A DNA stretch of 64,000 bases from Antitrichia curtipendula (lineage: Eukaryota > Streptophyta > Bryopsida > Hypnales > Leucodontaceae). This document shows, in pieces, positions 11,456-22,908 of this stretch (positions are counted from its first letter, which is position 1; every line of letters begins with the position of its first letter). A program made the position numbers and the translations under genes. Under the pieces are notes generated by a model. It saw nothing but the letters and a program-made list of their open reading frames with translations, did not search any database and was not told where the DNA came from. Where the stretch lies: positions 17,772,254 through 17,836,253 of the forward strand of contig OX579641.1 of NCBI GenBank assembly GCA_951230915.1. The letters run 5' to 3'.

Positions 11456-12070
11456 ACTAAGTGCAAGTTTTTTTCACCATATCTCCCCACAAAGGTTATT
11501 CATGACTATTTTACAACAATACCTTTTGTACATTTTCATATTTTTTCAAAACTTGTTGATTATCAATAAAGAATCCCCAATTGAATGTTGCTTTAGCTAA
11601 TTCAATCATTTGTAGGTAGCGTTGTATTATTTTTTAATTCAAACAAGTGGATATGGATTTGAAACTCAGAAAGAGCAACTTTGAGGACATCTCATGCAAT
11701 TACACAAAATGACAAAGATCTTTACAAAAATAGCTAAATCCCTATGTTGTACATATGCTCAAAGTGCACTTCCTTTGTATTAGCACAAAGGATAGTAGAA
11801 TTTATTTTTCTTTAGATGTAAGTGGCCAATCACAAGACATTCTAATTTTTTTTTAAATGACAAATTTTTTTTTTCAATGTTTTCTAAAAAAGAAAACTTC
11901 AAAGTATTATTTCCTTGAAATTTTCATTAAACTATTTTTGTGCATAACTTTTGAAGAATTTTTTTCAAGGAATGGATTTTCAAAATAGTATTCTTTGAAG
12001 TGTTCTTCTATTTTTTTATAATTCTTAATTCAATTTATCCACATTTTAAATCATTCTTTATACTCCTATA
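11456..12070. other. AT-rich non-coding stretch
   Basis: Homopolymer-rich sequence with no coding frame of interest and no repeat boundary that I can define. Confidence 0.5.
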
Positions 12071-12088
12071 CCCTAAACCCTAAACCCC
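12071..12088. repeat. Interstitial telomere-like motif
   Basis: CCCTAAACCCTAAACCCC is two and a half units of the plant telomere repeat (TTTAGGG on the other strand). It is isolated, so it is a relic or a chance or box-like motif rather than a chromosome end. Confidence 0.7.
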
Positions 12089-12852
12089 AAGAATGCAACA
12101 AAATCAACAGGTGTTTCTCTCCATTGCCTATGTACGCGAACTTCCCATAAATTTCTACTTGAGGCTCCTTGTCGGGTGATGCATGACAAGGAAACCTGAG
12201 ACTGCTGACTGATACATATCTCCTTGTCTGTCCTGTGAACTGTGCAGGCACTTGAGGGGTTGCAAGTGGTACCCCCGCTTTCGCCCCTGAATTTGCAAAT
12301 CGACCAAATAGTGCGAGAATGCAATGACAGGTTAGAAAATAGAGAAAAAAAGAAAAAAAAGGAAAAAAAGAAAAGAGTACAGAGGAGGTACACATAAAAA
12401 CAGTCAATGATGGTGATGCACTGCAGAGAGCGAGGACTGCCATCACTCATGCATCAAGCTCAACAGGCTTCTTTCAATTGTAACTTCAGTTTTTTCATTC
12501 AATCTTGTCACTTTGTCACTTCAGCCTCAAAAAAAGATGTGGACATATGAACTTAAAATAGTGTATACCAGACTTTGCATGATAAATAAATGCGTTCAGT
12601 CCCATCCTACATTTCAACAATGTCTTTCATTTCATATGTACATTTTGCTCTGCTTAGTTGACATGGATGGATCCTATTTTCTTTATGTTATTTTCTCTTT
12701 GTATTTCCATGGGGGACTGGGTATGCTTATTCCAGTCAAATTAACATTGAGGGCTCTAAAGACAATGAGTGTTTTTTTCTTTTATATTGAGTATTCTTTT
12801 GAAAAGGAAACTTCATTTTGGAAGTAAGTTAATGCAACAAGTCTCGGTTTAA
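12089..12852. other. Non-coding stretch
   Basis: A purine-rich tract of A and G lies at 12,340-12,380. Overlapping minus frames at 12,066-12,450 are translations of this tract and carry no domain. Nothing else is supported. Confidence 0.45.
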
Positions 12853-13035
12853 CCCGCGAAGGTCCAAACACCATTTTTTGGCAATATAGTGATTTTGGGC
12901 ATCTCACTATGAATGGATTTTTATTCTTTTCCTTTGAAATTTTCATACAACATGTGTCCAAGGAGTAGCTTTAGGGTGCAAAAAATTTCATAACTTTTGA
13001 CTATATGGTTAAATACCTTGAATGAGAGGTCAATT
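12853..13035. mobile_element. Left part of a TTAA-family element (B type)
   Basis: TTAA at 12,849-12,852 precedes CCCGCGAAGGTCCAAAC and then the B block (TTTTTTGGCAATATAG, ATTTTGGGCA, CATAACTTTTGACTA), matching 27,451 and 47,686. Similarity fades near 13,035 and no right end was found. Confidence 0.6.
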
Positions 13036-13385
13036 GGAATTAAAAAGAACAAGATTTGACTTCTAGAAACTAAATGATGGTATTTGAAAAAGCAATTGAG
13101 TGTTTATAGTTATAATCCTTTCTTTGGTCCACATTGAACACATGTCAATTCTTTTTTCTAGATTGCATTTGAAATCTTGTTTAGTTTGTACATTTTTGAA
13201 ATGACAACAACTCATAGATTTAGAATCAATAAGCTTTGTTTAAGTGATAGTCAAACCTTTATTAGGAGGTCAAATAAGATTATTTAATCCCCTCCTCTTT
13301 TCAAATTAGAGTTTTCATTTGAGCTTCTTCTAATCAACAAAAAAAAAAACTTGGATTAACATGCCCTGAGCAAGTTGGGTTTGTT

Positions 13386-13766
13386 GTAGCTACACCCTGG
13401 TTACCTCAACTTGAACATTGGCCATCTTATAATCCTATAGACAAGCCTTTGATTAGGACAAGTTGGACTTCTAAGTCGTCATGTGATACCTTAGACTAGT
13501 TTTTATTGGGACAAGCTGCACCACCTGCTAGCCTTGTGCTAATTGGAACTAGCCTTAATTTGCAATGAGTTGGACCACCTAGCTTGCTTTATGTTGTGCT
13601 AGACTAGCCTTTGGCCAGGATGAGCTAGACCACTTGCCTTGCCTTGTGCCACTTAAGTTAGACTTTTGATTGAGACGAGTTGGATCATCTAGCCCACCTT
13701 ATATCTTTCAGGATTGATCCTTTAATCAGGCTGAGTTGGCCCCCATGGTTGCCTTGTACTTCTTTG
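13386..13766. repeat. Degenerate 54-bp tandem array
   Basis: Six readable units start at 13,440, 13,494, about 13,548, 13,602, 13,657 and 13,712, with a weaker one near 13,386. The shared pattern is roughly GACTAGCCTTTGATTAGGAC, then GAGTTGGACCACCTAG and CTTGCCTTGTGC. The period equals 18 codons, but no frame stays open across the array. Heavy divergence points to age. Confidence 0.8.
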
Positions 13767-15711
13767 AATGCCCATAATCCTTAAGTTCATGCTTTGGCTT
13801 GGCCCTTGGGCTATCTTGGTGTTTTTTGAGTCTCAACCTTATTTTAATGCCTAAGGGCAAAAGGGTAGGATTTTTCATTCACACAATATTGTAGGAAGAC
13901 TAAAAGAACTTGGATGTTTTTTAATGAAATAGTACTTGAGGGAAACAAAAACTAATTAATTTAGAACATCTAACATATGTATGAAAGTTGTAGGTTCAAT
14001 GCTTTGCCGTCTAGATTGATTTGGCCAAGAAATCTATCAATGTTTAGTTAACGGGAGATGTTAACACTAAAAAACATACGCAAAATCAAAACTTTGCTGT
14101 AAATGTAGAGAGCTATAATAAAAGGGACACTAAAGAATTCCATAATAAGGATGAATAAGGGTTAGGTGTAAAGCCAAAACTTTGTTATGGGTTAGGGAGA
14201 TGGAAAGGAAAAAAAAGGAAAAAAATACCTTCCACAAAACAGTACATGATTTAGACAATGTTTTGTAGGTCAAGGCTCTAAGGGGAGTTTTAAAAAAAAT
14301 GGGAATTCCCACGCAAGGAGCTAGTGCAAAATCACAACAAAAAACTAGTGACTCCAAAAATTTAATTAAAATCCATGAGACCACAAATGTTAACAACCAA
14401 CAAAACACAAAACATGTGGACAAGCAAAAAGGTGCTAAGGCTCAATGGACCTTCATGTCTTTCAAGAAGTACCAAAATACATACAAGAATGAACAAAATT
14501 TCTCTAAATCACAAAGTAGACACCAAATGGCCAAATTGACCAAGAAACACTACATAGACAAAATGTCAAAGGTTTGACAATAGAAAATGTGGGTGATTTG
14601 AGAGATGAAGGATTGTCCTTTTATACATTTTTCAAAGGTCTCCCCCTCCTCATTTAACCTCTAGAAGTTTTTAGGTTTTAATGTTACAAATAAATTTTTC
14701 TTTGCCAGTGACACATGTCAATGGTGCTACAATTTTAGAGCAATCTTTGATAAAAATTATATAAAAGTTGACCCAAAACCAAGGAAATATTGCACATTAC
14801 AAAGAGTTGATGGTATTGCTCACTCAGCAATAGCTTGCATTTTTTTAAGATCCATTGATACGACAAATGGAGAGAGACTTATATATTTCACCCACTTTAT
14901 TTGATTATGGTGAAATTCACCTTTTTCTAATTTTGCATAAAGGTCCATTTCACAAAGTTTTTAAAAAACCTAACAAACATAGTGTTCTTCATGTTTTTCA
15001 TGGTCCTCTTTATTGTTTGAAAAAATTAAAATGTTATGAAGATAAATCACTACAAAATTATCAAGATGTTCTCGTAAAATTTAATTCATCACATGTTCAA
15101 GCATAACTAGGCATTGGTCAATCCAAAATCCAAATGGCAATACAAGATATTAAAAAAAAAAATACCTTGTTCGAAAAGTTGTCTCCCATTCATCACCTTC
15201 TTTAATGAATACTAAAATGTAAGCACCACCCAAATCAATCTTTGTATAAATTAAGTGCCCCCAACATGATCCAAAAGATTTGAAAGTAATAGTAAAAAAT
15301 ATCGATTTTTAATTGTTAAGTTTTTGAAGCATCTATAACATTAGATGTCTTTCTGGGGATTAGGAGGTCAGTTTTGGGCTTGTTCCTAGCGTTGTTCCCT
15401 TGGCAATAAAAGAACGGTCGCTGTTATAATTTTTTTTGGAAAAATAAATAAAAATAAAAATAATTCTCAAAATGAAAAAAAGATGAACAAATTTTTATTT
15501 ATTTTTATTTCTATATGACGTGGCAGTCCCTCTGCTACGTCATGCAACTCCTGCGACGCAATTCCAGATAGTTTTAGAGTCTAGGAACCCTGGAGAACTC
15601 GCAGCCCTCTACATGGGCTGAAAAACATGTAATGTCCACGTACATACATAACAAACCATCTTTTTTTTCTTTACACATAATATAAGGTACCCCAGCAAGT
15701 GACTTTGAATG
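13767..15711. other. Mostly non-coding, unassigned
   Basis: Frames at 14,299-14,577 (Lys/Gln/Asn-rich) and 14,855-15,106 have no recognised domain. Near 15,510-15,545 there is an inverted pair TGACGTGGCAG / CTGCTACGTCA containing ACGT cores, which could be a fortuitous hairpin or a bZIP-type site. No transcript structure can be argued. Confidence 0.4.
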
Positions 15712-16265
15712 TCAACTAATTTTTTTATCAATATTAACGTCAATATACTTTTGTAATTCTATAAGTTCATTCTTTGATAAGTTGCAAATTGGTCTAAATG
15801 GTGGTTGATTACCTTCTTGAAGATCAATAGTGCAATCATATAGTGGATGCATTGGAAACATATCAACATTTAAAAGAAATCCATCAATAAAATCTTGATT
15901 TTGAATAGGAATTTGAATGCGTGATTTACAATTTTTCTTTGTTAGTAAATTATAAATTGAAAAACTTGTCTTTTTTTTAGTTGCACACAAAAAAGCTCAA
16001 GTTCCTATCATCAAAGATTTTTTGAATTTAGTGCTTTTATTCCCATGATGCATTTTTTTAATTGACCTTAGTATGAATATCTTCTTTTTTGAAATTGCCA
16101 TGGATTCTTTTCAAAAAAAATCTTTTTTACCTTTACCTTGAGGCTTACTTTTAAGAGTCATATCTACCATATTATAATTTTTTTAAATCTTATTTTATTT
16201 TATTTTTAAATCTATTTTGGGATTGCAAACTTCTAACCAATTTCATCCTAAAATTATAGGATTGT
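15712..16265 (-). pseudogene. Ty3/gypsy protease-reverse transcriptase junction fragment
   Basis: On the minus strand, 16,195-16,265 translates with one stop as the end of a retropepsin (PIILG, NWLEVCNPKIDL; family pattern PIILGxxWLxxxNPxID). Then 15,990-15,712 gives the start of reverse transcriptase: YDCTIDLQEG, PPF, NLSKNELIELQKYID. In the family this reads YDCxIDLxxGxxPP..LSxxELxxLxxYI. The fragment stops at NIDKKIS, so the polymerase core is missing. It is opposite in orientation to the Ty3 element starting at 16,590 and therefore a separate insertion. Confidence 0.7.
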
Positions 16266-16427
16266 TTGGGACTTAATGCTATTAAAAGCTACTTTGCACA
16301 TAAAATTATTCAAAGTAATATCTAATGGTTTAGATTAATGGATTATTATCCCGGATTCAATAGTCCTACCATCAACAATTTCTAAAATGTTGGTTTATTT
16401 CTAAGTATTATTGGCATTTAAAAAATA

Positions 16428-16451
16428 TATTATTATTATTATTATTATTAT
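16428..16451. repeat. ATT microsatellite
   Basis: Seven to eight consecutive TAT/ATT triplets. Confidence 0.85.
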
Positions 16452-16507
16452 ATATTTATAAAATAATCTTTAGCTCCAAAGTCTATAAGTGCATTAGCAT
16501 TAATTTT

Positions 16508-16562
16508 CTAATTGTCAGTTTGAGTGGCTTTTGATAGAAAAGAGGTCTTGGGACTTTAGGGG
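16508..16562. mobile_element. Right terminus of a TTAA-family element (A type)
   Basis: GTCAGTTTGAGTGGCTTTTG, then GGTCTTGGGACTTTAGGGG, then TTAA at 16,563-16,566. Only about 55 bp remain next to the minus-strand Ty3 fragment. Confidence 0.6.
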
Positions 16563-17175
16563 TTAATGCCCCCTATCCCATCTTTAGTGGCCAAATGGAA
16601 GATGATCCCAATAGCCATGTATATGAGATTTTAACTTGTTGCAATGCAAATAATGCATGTATAAAAGCCCAGTTTTTTAGCATATTTTCTAATACATTGG
16701 TAGACCAAGTAAGACAATGGTTTCAAAGACAACCAATGGGACATTTTGATACTTGGGGCTAGTTTAAGAGATGCTCTTTTAGCTCATTTTAGGCCAATTT
16801 TGTATGAAGCAAAGTTGTATACAAGACTGGCCAAGTTGCAAATGACAAGCAATGAATGTATAGATATGTATTGTGAATAATTTGAAGAATGTTATTAAGT
16901 TTATTAAACCACAAATTTATTGATGTACATATTATGCATAAATTATTAAAGGATTTTATCCCCAAAATTACAAGCCTATTTTAAAGAAATTAGCCCAATT
17001 GCAATGACTTTAACAATAACTTATCACTAGGATAAATTATGAGAGAAAATTCATTTTGGGGAGACATATGTACCTCCTAGTTTGGCTTAGCATATCAACT
17101 TAGACCAAGTAGGCGTAGAAGAGATGACTTGGGAAATAGCAATCTCAAAACTTACATTCAACTCAACTATGTTAA

Positions 17176-17989
17176 CCCCTAAGTGCCTAAGCCTTTCCAA
17201 GGGTGTTTTTCCTATGAAAAAAGAGCATAGGAGAGTAGTTATCCCCCATGAAGAAAAATTTATTTTTTTCAAAATCTGACCGCATAGATGTTTCTAGAGC
17301 TTGCTTGTTAGTATGTATACCAATTTTGAGTATAAAATTCAATAGGAGTTGTGAGATTATAACAAAAGAAAAGTATGCATTCTATTTTTAGTGTGCTGTC
17401 CCTCCCCACTATGTTGTTGAAATTTGCATATAAAAGTTTTTTGGGATGGGAGGTGACATGAACAACTACAAATAGTGTTAGTACACTAGAATGCACTTTC
17501 AAAAAACTTAATTTCACATGAAAAGCTATCAAACTCATTATACAATCGACCTTGTAATTGTTGGAATGCAATTTTGTTTGATAAGTGGAAATTGCAAAAA
17601 ACTCCAAATCAACACTTGCATGTTTAAATTTTCAGACGGTGAAAATCACGAAAACACTTTACTCTTTCCATTGGGACCATTTTCAAACCAAATGAATATG
17701 TACAATTTTTTAGATCTCAAATCAAGTGAAATTGATGAGCTTTGTTCAAAACCGAGAAATGAAGTAAAATTGGCAAGCTTTACTCTTCACTAATGGTACA
17801 TATATGTAGTTGAGGACCTCTAGAAAATCAAATATTAACCTTTTTTAGTGAAAAATGAAAGTTTTCAATAGTTAACCCTCAAAACTGCCCGTAAATTTTT
17901 TTTAAACGGTCAAACGTTTTTAACTGCCCACTGCAAAATGAGCCTGAAATTTCAGGTCGACCATATATGGTCGCCCAGGCAGTTAGGGG
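17176..17989. mobile_element. TTAA-flanked element inserted in Ty3 gag
   Basis: An 814-bp insertion with perfect TTAA on both sides (17,172-17,175 and 17,990-17,993). Terminal repeats are CCCCTAAGTGCCTAAGCC and CCCCTAACTGCCTGGGCG on the two strands. A 16-bp palindrome CGACCATATATGGTCG is just inside the right end. Removing the element and one TTAA rejoins the gag remnant. It has no transposase. The TTAA target and CCCY ends are as in piggyBac-type elements. Confidence 0.8.
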
Positions 17990-19527
17990 TTAACATAATA
18001 CCTATGGCACTTATACCATTGACCCCAATGATTCAAGTTAAGCACATCCAAGCTAATCCAAATTGAATTCCCTTCCAACTTGTATAGGCAATGAGAAAGG
18101 ATGTCAACTCCATAGTTGAAAACCAAATATTAGAATGATCTAAACAATTGGATAGTTTACAAGTCCATATAGCTAAATCTTCAAAAAAAAGGCCAACCTA
18201 ATTATGATCAAGTTCACATCTAGTGTACAAATTGTAGGAAGCAAGGACATATGTTTCCTTGGTTATCCCTCTCCATCTAGTTTGCCACCAAAATATCATT
18301 ATTGTGCGAGTAGACATGAAATATAATCTTGTCATAATTTACAAGTTAACTTGATAAACCAAGCTAGTAATTGAGCTAGAAATCACTAGGTCTACCAAGT
18401 TAAATAATGACAATAATTCCCATGATAATAATCCAAATTGGAAAAATAATAATAACCAATCTAGACAAAAAAATTATAATCAAAACAAATTTTTTTAATT
18501 TCAATACAAATTTTAATCAACCTAACTATAATAATCCAAATTTTAATTCCAATAATTTTAATAATGGAGGATATAATAATAATCCAAATAGGGTGATGGC
18601 TCAAATGTCAATGGGAATAACCAAGTTGGTTGCAATTGCCATTTAGTGATGTTAACCAAGGGCCTCCTACTTATGGGAGGCAAGAACCAAATTGGAGTAA
18701 CAACAAAAATAGGAAAAGAATGATAATTTATTTAAGATGTAATCAACTAAGGCACATAGCCCTAAATTGTCCTAAATTATGTAGTATGTCCCTTTTGTGA
18801 TAATTGTAAACAAGATGGGCATACTATCAAGGAATGTGACGGGCCTCATCATAAAAATGCCCGAAATAATTGCACTAATAATAAATGGGACACAAGTGCC
18901 AAACTGTTGTCAGTAAATGAGGATGATGACCCAAATAGTGTTAAAGACTGCACATCCTATCATATCCAAGGAATGTCACCAACCACTAACATTAGAGAGG
19001 GGAGTATAAAAAGTTACTACAAGGGGCCAAGTAATAAAATAAAATACCTTTGGTAGATTGATAATTATGAGACAGAAAGAAATCACTAGAAAAGTGGCTG
19101 AGTAGTTATTGGAGCAATAAAATCAATTGGGTATCAATAGGAATTGATTTTAGTGTAGGTAAAGAAAAGGTTGAAAAAAAGATTCTTCCAAATTTGGACC
19201 AAGAACAGTCTAGTCAATTGACAAGCTCGTTGACAAGTAGGTGGGACAGTTTAGGCGTTGGACAGTTTAGGCATAAACCGATAGAGAGTGTCAATTCAAT
19301 TTGATTCCATAATTAGGATGGTTGTACCAATGAGAAATATGGAACCAAATCGAGTAGTTACACTTGATGGTAATCAATTGTCAAAATCCATATAGCCATT
19401 AGGTTACATCTCAGAAGAACAGATGGCCATACCACCAATTTGGGTTGACCTAGATATCCTAGTAGGAAGGAATAAAGCCAATTTGAAATTCCTAGTTGTG
19501 AAAAGTACATGGTGGTTCCAATGTGAA

Positions 19528-19793
19528 ATTTTATTTTATTTTATTTAAAACACATGGACAATTCCCATTGATATACGGAAACATGACAAAGAACCAAGGA
19601 ACTAGTCCTTGGCGGCAATTTTTTAAATTTTCAGAGAACTAAACTTGTCATTTTTATTTTTTTTTGAGAGAACCCAACTACAAACGTAGACGGAAGATCA
19701 AGCCTATAGTTCGAAGCAAACTCGGCCTAGATAATGAGAGGCCGAAGGCCTCTCATGAGAACCTCCCCATTTTGGGGGGGGACAGGCTTCATT
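19528..19793 (-). mobile_element. SINE-like retroposon in the Ty3 protease
   Basis: The 266-bp insert is bounded by a perfect 15-bp direct repeat TGGTTCCAATGTGAA (19,513-19,527 and 19,794-19,808). Read on the minus strand it ends in an A-rich tail of AAAAT units and contains a B-box-like CTTCGAACTATAGG near 19,703-19,717. A strong hairpin, ATGAGAGGCC-GAA-GGCCTCTCAT, lies at 19,734-19,756. Long target duplication plus A-rich tail indicate LINE-machinery retroposition. No clear A box, so tRNA origin is unproven. Confidence 0.7.
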
Positions 19794-19999
19794 TGGTTCC
19801 AATGTGAATTTAATGAACCAATATACAATGTTGGGACTTCAATTAATTAAGTTACAAGAAATCAAATTGGTATTCTATATAGCTGACCAAAGTAGGATCA
19901 AGTCATTAGGCATTTTACCTAAAATAAAAACAAGAATAGGAGATCTAATGTTTTTGATTGATTATATAGTATTTGTCCATAACTTTTGATTGGAGGGTT

Positions 20000-22728
20000 G
20001 AAATCTCAAATGGATTTTTGGAGATGAAATTTATCATTTTTTTTCAACTTCTTTTATTTCAATTTTTTTGAAAAAATGTTATTCTATTCTACCAAATTGA
20101 GGTTTGAAATTCTACTTCAAACACAATTCCTAAGTTTTGACAATGTGGTTATGCTTTCATCTTCAAATTATCCAATATCTTTTGAGGATTCATGATGGAC
20201 AATGGATTTCATTATAAAAACAACTCTCCTCCAAAGTTTCTCACCAAATGCCAATGAAGAAATTCCTACATTTAGCCATTAAAATTTTTTTGATGGCAAA
20301 TTGTCAAATGACATTGGTATTTCTTATTTATTTGTAGATTTATTTTCAGATTCTAGAATTTCTACCATGAGACAATGGCATGAAATCTCAAGGACTTTGA
20401 CATGTCGGAGGGCTAGCCAATGGTCAGCCTTTCATCGACTATCCACCCCAGTCTTTGTCGTTCTTACCTATGTAGCTTGTGCATTTGCCCTTGGCCTTAG
20501 TCAACAAGATTTTGGCAGCCTAGCTTGTCCCTCAAGTTGAAATTTGCTTGAAAAGGCCTATAACTTCTTCATTGGATGTTGGATTGAAATAAAAATTATA
20601 CATCCACGAAGCTCTCCCAAAACTACACATCTACAAAAAGTTTTACAAAATTCAAAGAACCTACCTAAACTGTAGAATAACTTAGGAGCTAAATTAATAA
20701 AACCCAAATATGTAGTAAAGTTCGTTCCGGGGAGACTATTTAATTGGAATGCTTCTAATTAATCACCTAATAGGCATTGCAACCAAAAATAAAGAAGAAA
20801 ACATGTTTCTTAACTACATGCAATTGTTTATCCTCACAAAGGTAAATCTAATTACAAGATTTGGTGCTCTCCACTCTTAAAGGCCACAAATGAAAGAGAA
20901 TCTCCCAAATTGTTTTCTTCTTTTTAATCTTTAATCTTTTCTCAAATCGGATTGCCACAGGTACAATTTATTGCTCAGCCAAGGCTTTCTAACTTAGGCT
21001 TGTTACTTGTCAAACTACTCTTGTCTCCTTCACAGGGAACCACTGCATCTTGCTTCACCAACTTGGAACCAATATCTTCTTTGATACAATTTGGCCTCAC
21101 ACAATTCTGACATTGTCTACTCTTGGTATTCTCCATCTTTCGGGCATAGTATTTCTCATTAATTCAATCAAATAGTCCTGCTAGCTCACAGTTAATTTTA
21201 TCCCGACTTAGAAATGACTTTACATAACCAACTACAACGACACCCTGAACTCCGAATTGAAAGCAGTTTAAAATTGACTCAGACACCCGATTTGTTTACA
21301 TATACACAGACATGGATGCAAATTAAATCACTCAAATCATTCATCATAAAATTCTGTCATAATCTTATTGCAACCCAAGATTAATAAAAACCAACTTGAA
21401 CATTCATTTCAAATCAAGTCTTCACTAAATTCTCTTTTCAAACATAGTATTCCACCACTTAACTTCCATTTGAACTTCACCAAACATATAGCATTACACT
21501 TATCTCCGATTAGGCTCACTAGTAACACTCCGAGATCTCACAAAAAGAACCAAACACAGAGGCATGCATTAACACCTATTTGGTATATAATTTTCGATTG
21601 TATTAATTGCACTGATGACAAATCACTGTTACACATTTATGTTTCTAAAAATCTAACTGGATACACTCTAGTACTATATCCGCTCACTTCACCACTTACT
21701 GCACCATCTCCACTTTGAAACCACTCAATCACAAATTAAGACACAAATATTTTTCTTCTTACAAACTTCACAGATTCTCCATCAACCAAAACACCAATTT
21801 GCACAACATCGGACTACACTCCGACACTTCAGCTCATGCTACAGTTCAACAATTCTTCTCCAATTTGGACCACAATTTGAACTTCCTTCTTCTACACCAC
21901 CATACGTTGATAATTCTTCATTTGACATTCAGTGCCTCACGCACATACTCTGATTTGGAAACAAATAACAACATCATTCACATTCCTTTTCCATTCCAGT
22001 CCTGTAACTATGATATACACCATTACTTCGTCAATTTCACCACTTCTGCACTACATCTCGACTTAGACACAACATCAATATTTTCCAATTCGATCATCAC
22101 CTCAAATTGGACACCACATATCCATCACAATCAACTAGACAAACAACCAAGCATCATCCACTTGGAAACACACACAAATAAAAATCAAATACGCAACACA
22201 ATTGGCTGGAACACGACTGGCAAACTCAACAGACGGTGGCCAAAATGACAGAAAAAACAGACCAAATAGGAAGCTGCCAAATTGATAGTTACCAAAAACA
22301 CAAAGAAGCATATTAACCAACTCGCAAATTGCCCAAGTTGGAATTTCCATCTAAATGCTACAGCTTCCACCAACCTAATCATCATCAACCAATTAGATAA
22401 CTAGCCAACTAAGATTGATATCTCTACAACTAGGTCAACAAAACCAAATTGGACATGAGATTTGATTCTTCATCGACATCTGTCCTTTAGACAGCCAAAC
22501 CCATCCCAATCAGTACCATAGACAACCATAATTGCCCGACTTGGAAATCCAGAAATGAACTTCCAAATTAATAACTACTCCCCAAAACTACCAATTGGAT
22601 TACAAATACTAAAATCACTCAACATTAGAAGCAAAAACACACACAAATACACATCAAAAATCCAAAATTTAAATGCCAAATAGGACATCTACATAAACTC
22701 CAAATTGTTCCTCAATGGGCTAAAGGGG
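20000..22728. other. Unassigned sequence replacing the Ty3 RT/integrase core
   Basis: Where the polymerase should lie there is non-matching sequence with short frames at 20,301-20,540, 21,368-21,718 and 21,715-22,248, the last rich in His, Asn, Thr and Ser. It ends at a TTAA-family-like right terminus (GGGCTAAAGGGG, then TTAA at 22,729-22,732). It may be a large nested insertion; the left boundary is not found. Confidence 0.4.
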
Positions 22729-22908
22729 TTAATTCCGAGGCAAATTACAAATTCATTGGCTTGGTCCTTATGAGGTGGTTGCTATGAATTCAAATGGGTC
22801 TTTCTAGCTAAAGGATTTGAAGGGACACTTCTTCCAACTAGGATAAATGGTTATAGGCTTAAGATTTATTTTCATTAGTGTTAGAATCAACATCTTTTTC
22901 AAAGGGGA

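Larger units (their letters stand above)
16590..22908 (+). pseudogene. Decayed Ty3/gypsy retrotransposon (gag, protease, integrase tail)
   Basis: Remains in order on +: a gag domain at about 16,590-16,905 (SLRDALLAHFRPILYEAKL, LAKLQMTS, CIDMYCE); a CTNCRKQGH zinc-knuckle relic near 18,225; an Asn-rich linker 18,400-18,640; zinc knuckles near 18,735 (RHIALNC) and 18,796-18,837 (CDNCKQDGHTIKEC, perfect CX2CX4HX4C); retropepsin 19,505-19,989 (GGSNVN, ADQSRIKSLGILP, IGDLMFLIDYIVF); and an integrase C-terminal tail 22,742-22,872 (IHWLGPYEVVAMNSNG, LKDLKGHFF). A polypurine tract AAAGGGGA at 22,901 precedes a TG that may open the 3' LTR. Reverse transcriptase, RNase H and the integrase core are absent, and stops and frameshifts are frequent. 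It is interrupted by the elements at 17,176 and 19,528. Confidence 0.75.

Noticed and set aside
19703..19731. Complete tRNA-type A and B boxes in the SINE-like insert
   Set aside because: The A-box-like text lies directly against the B-box-like text, too close for a functional pair; only the B-box resemblance is kept.
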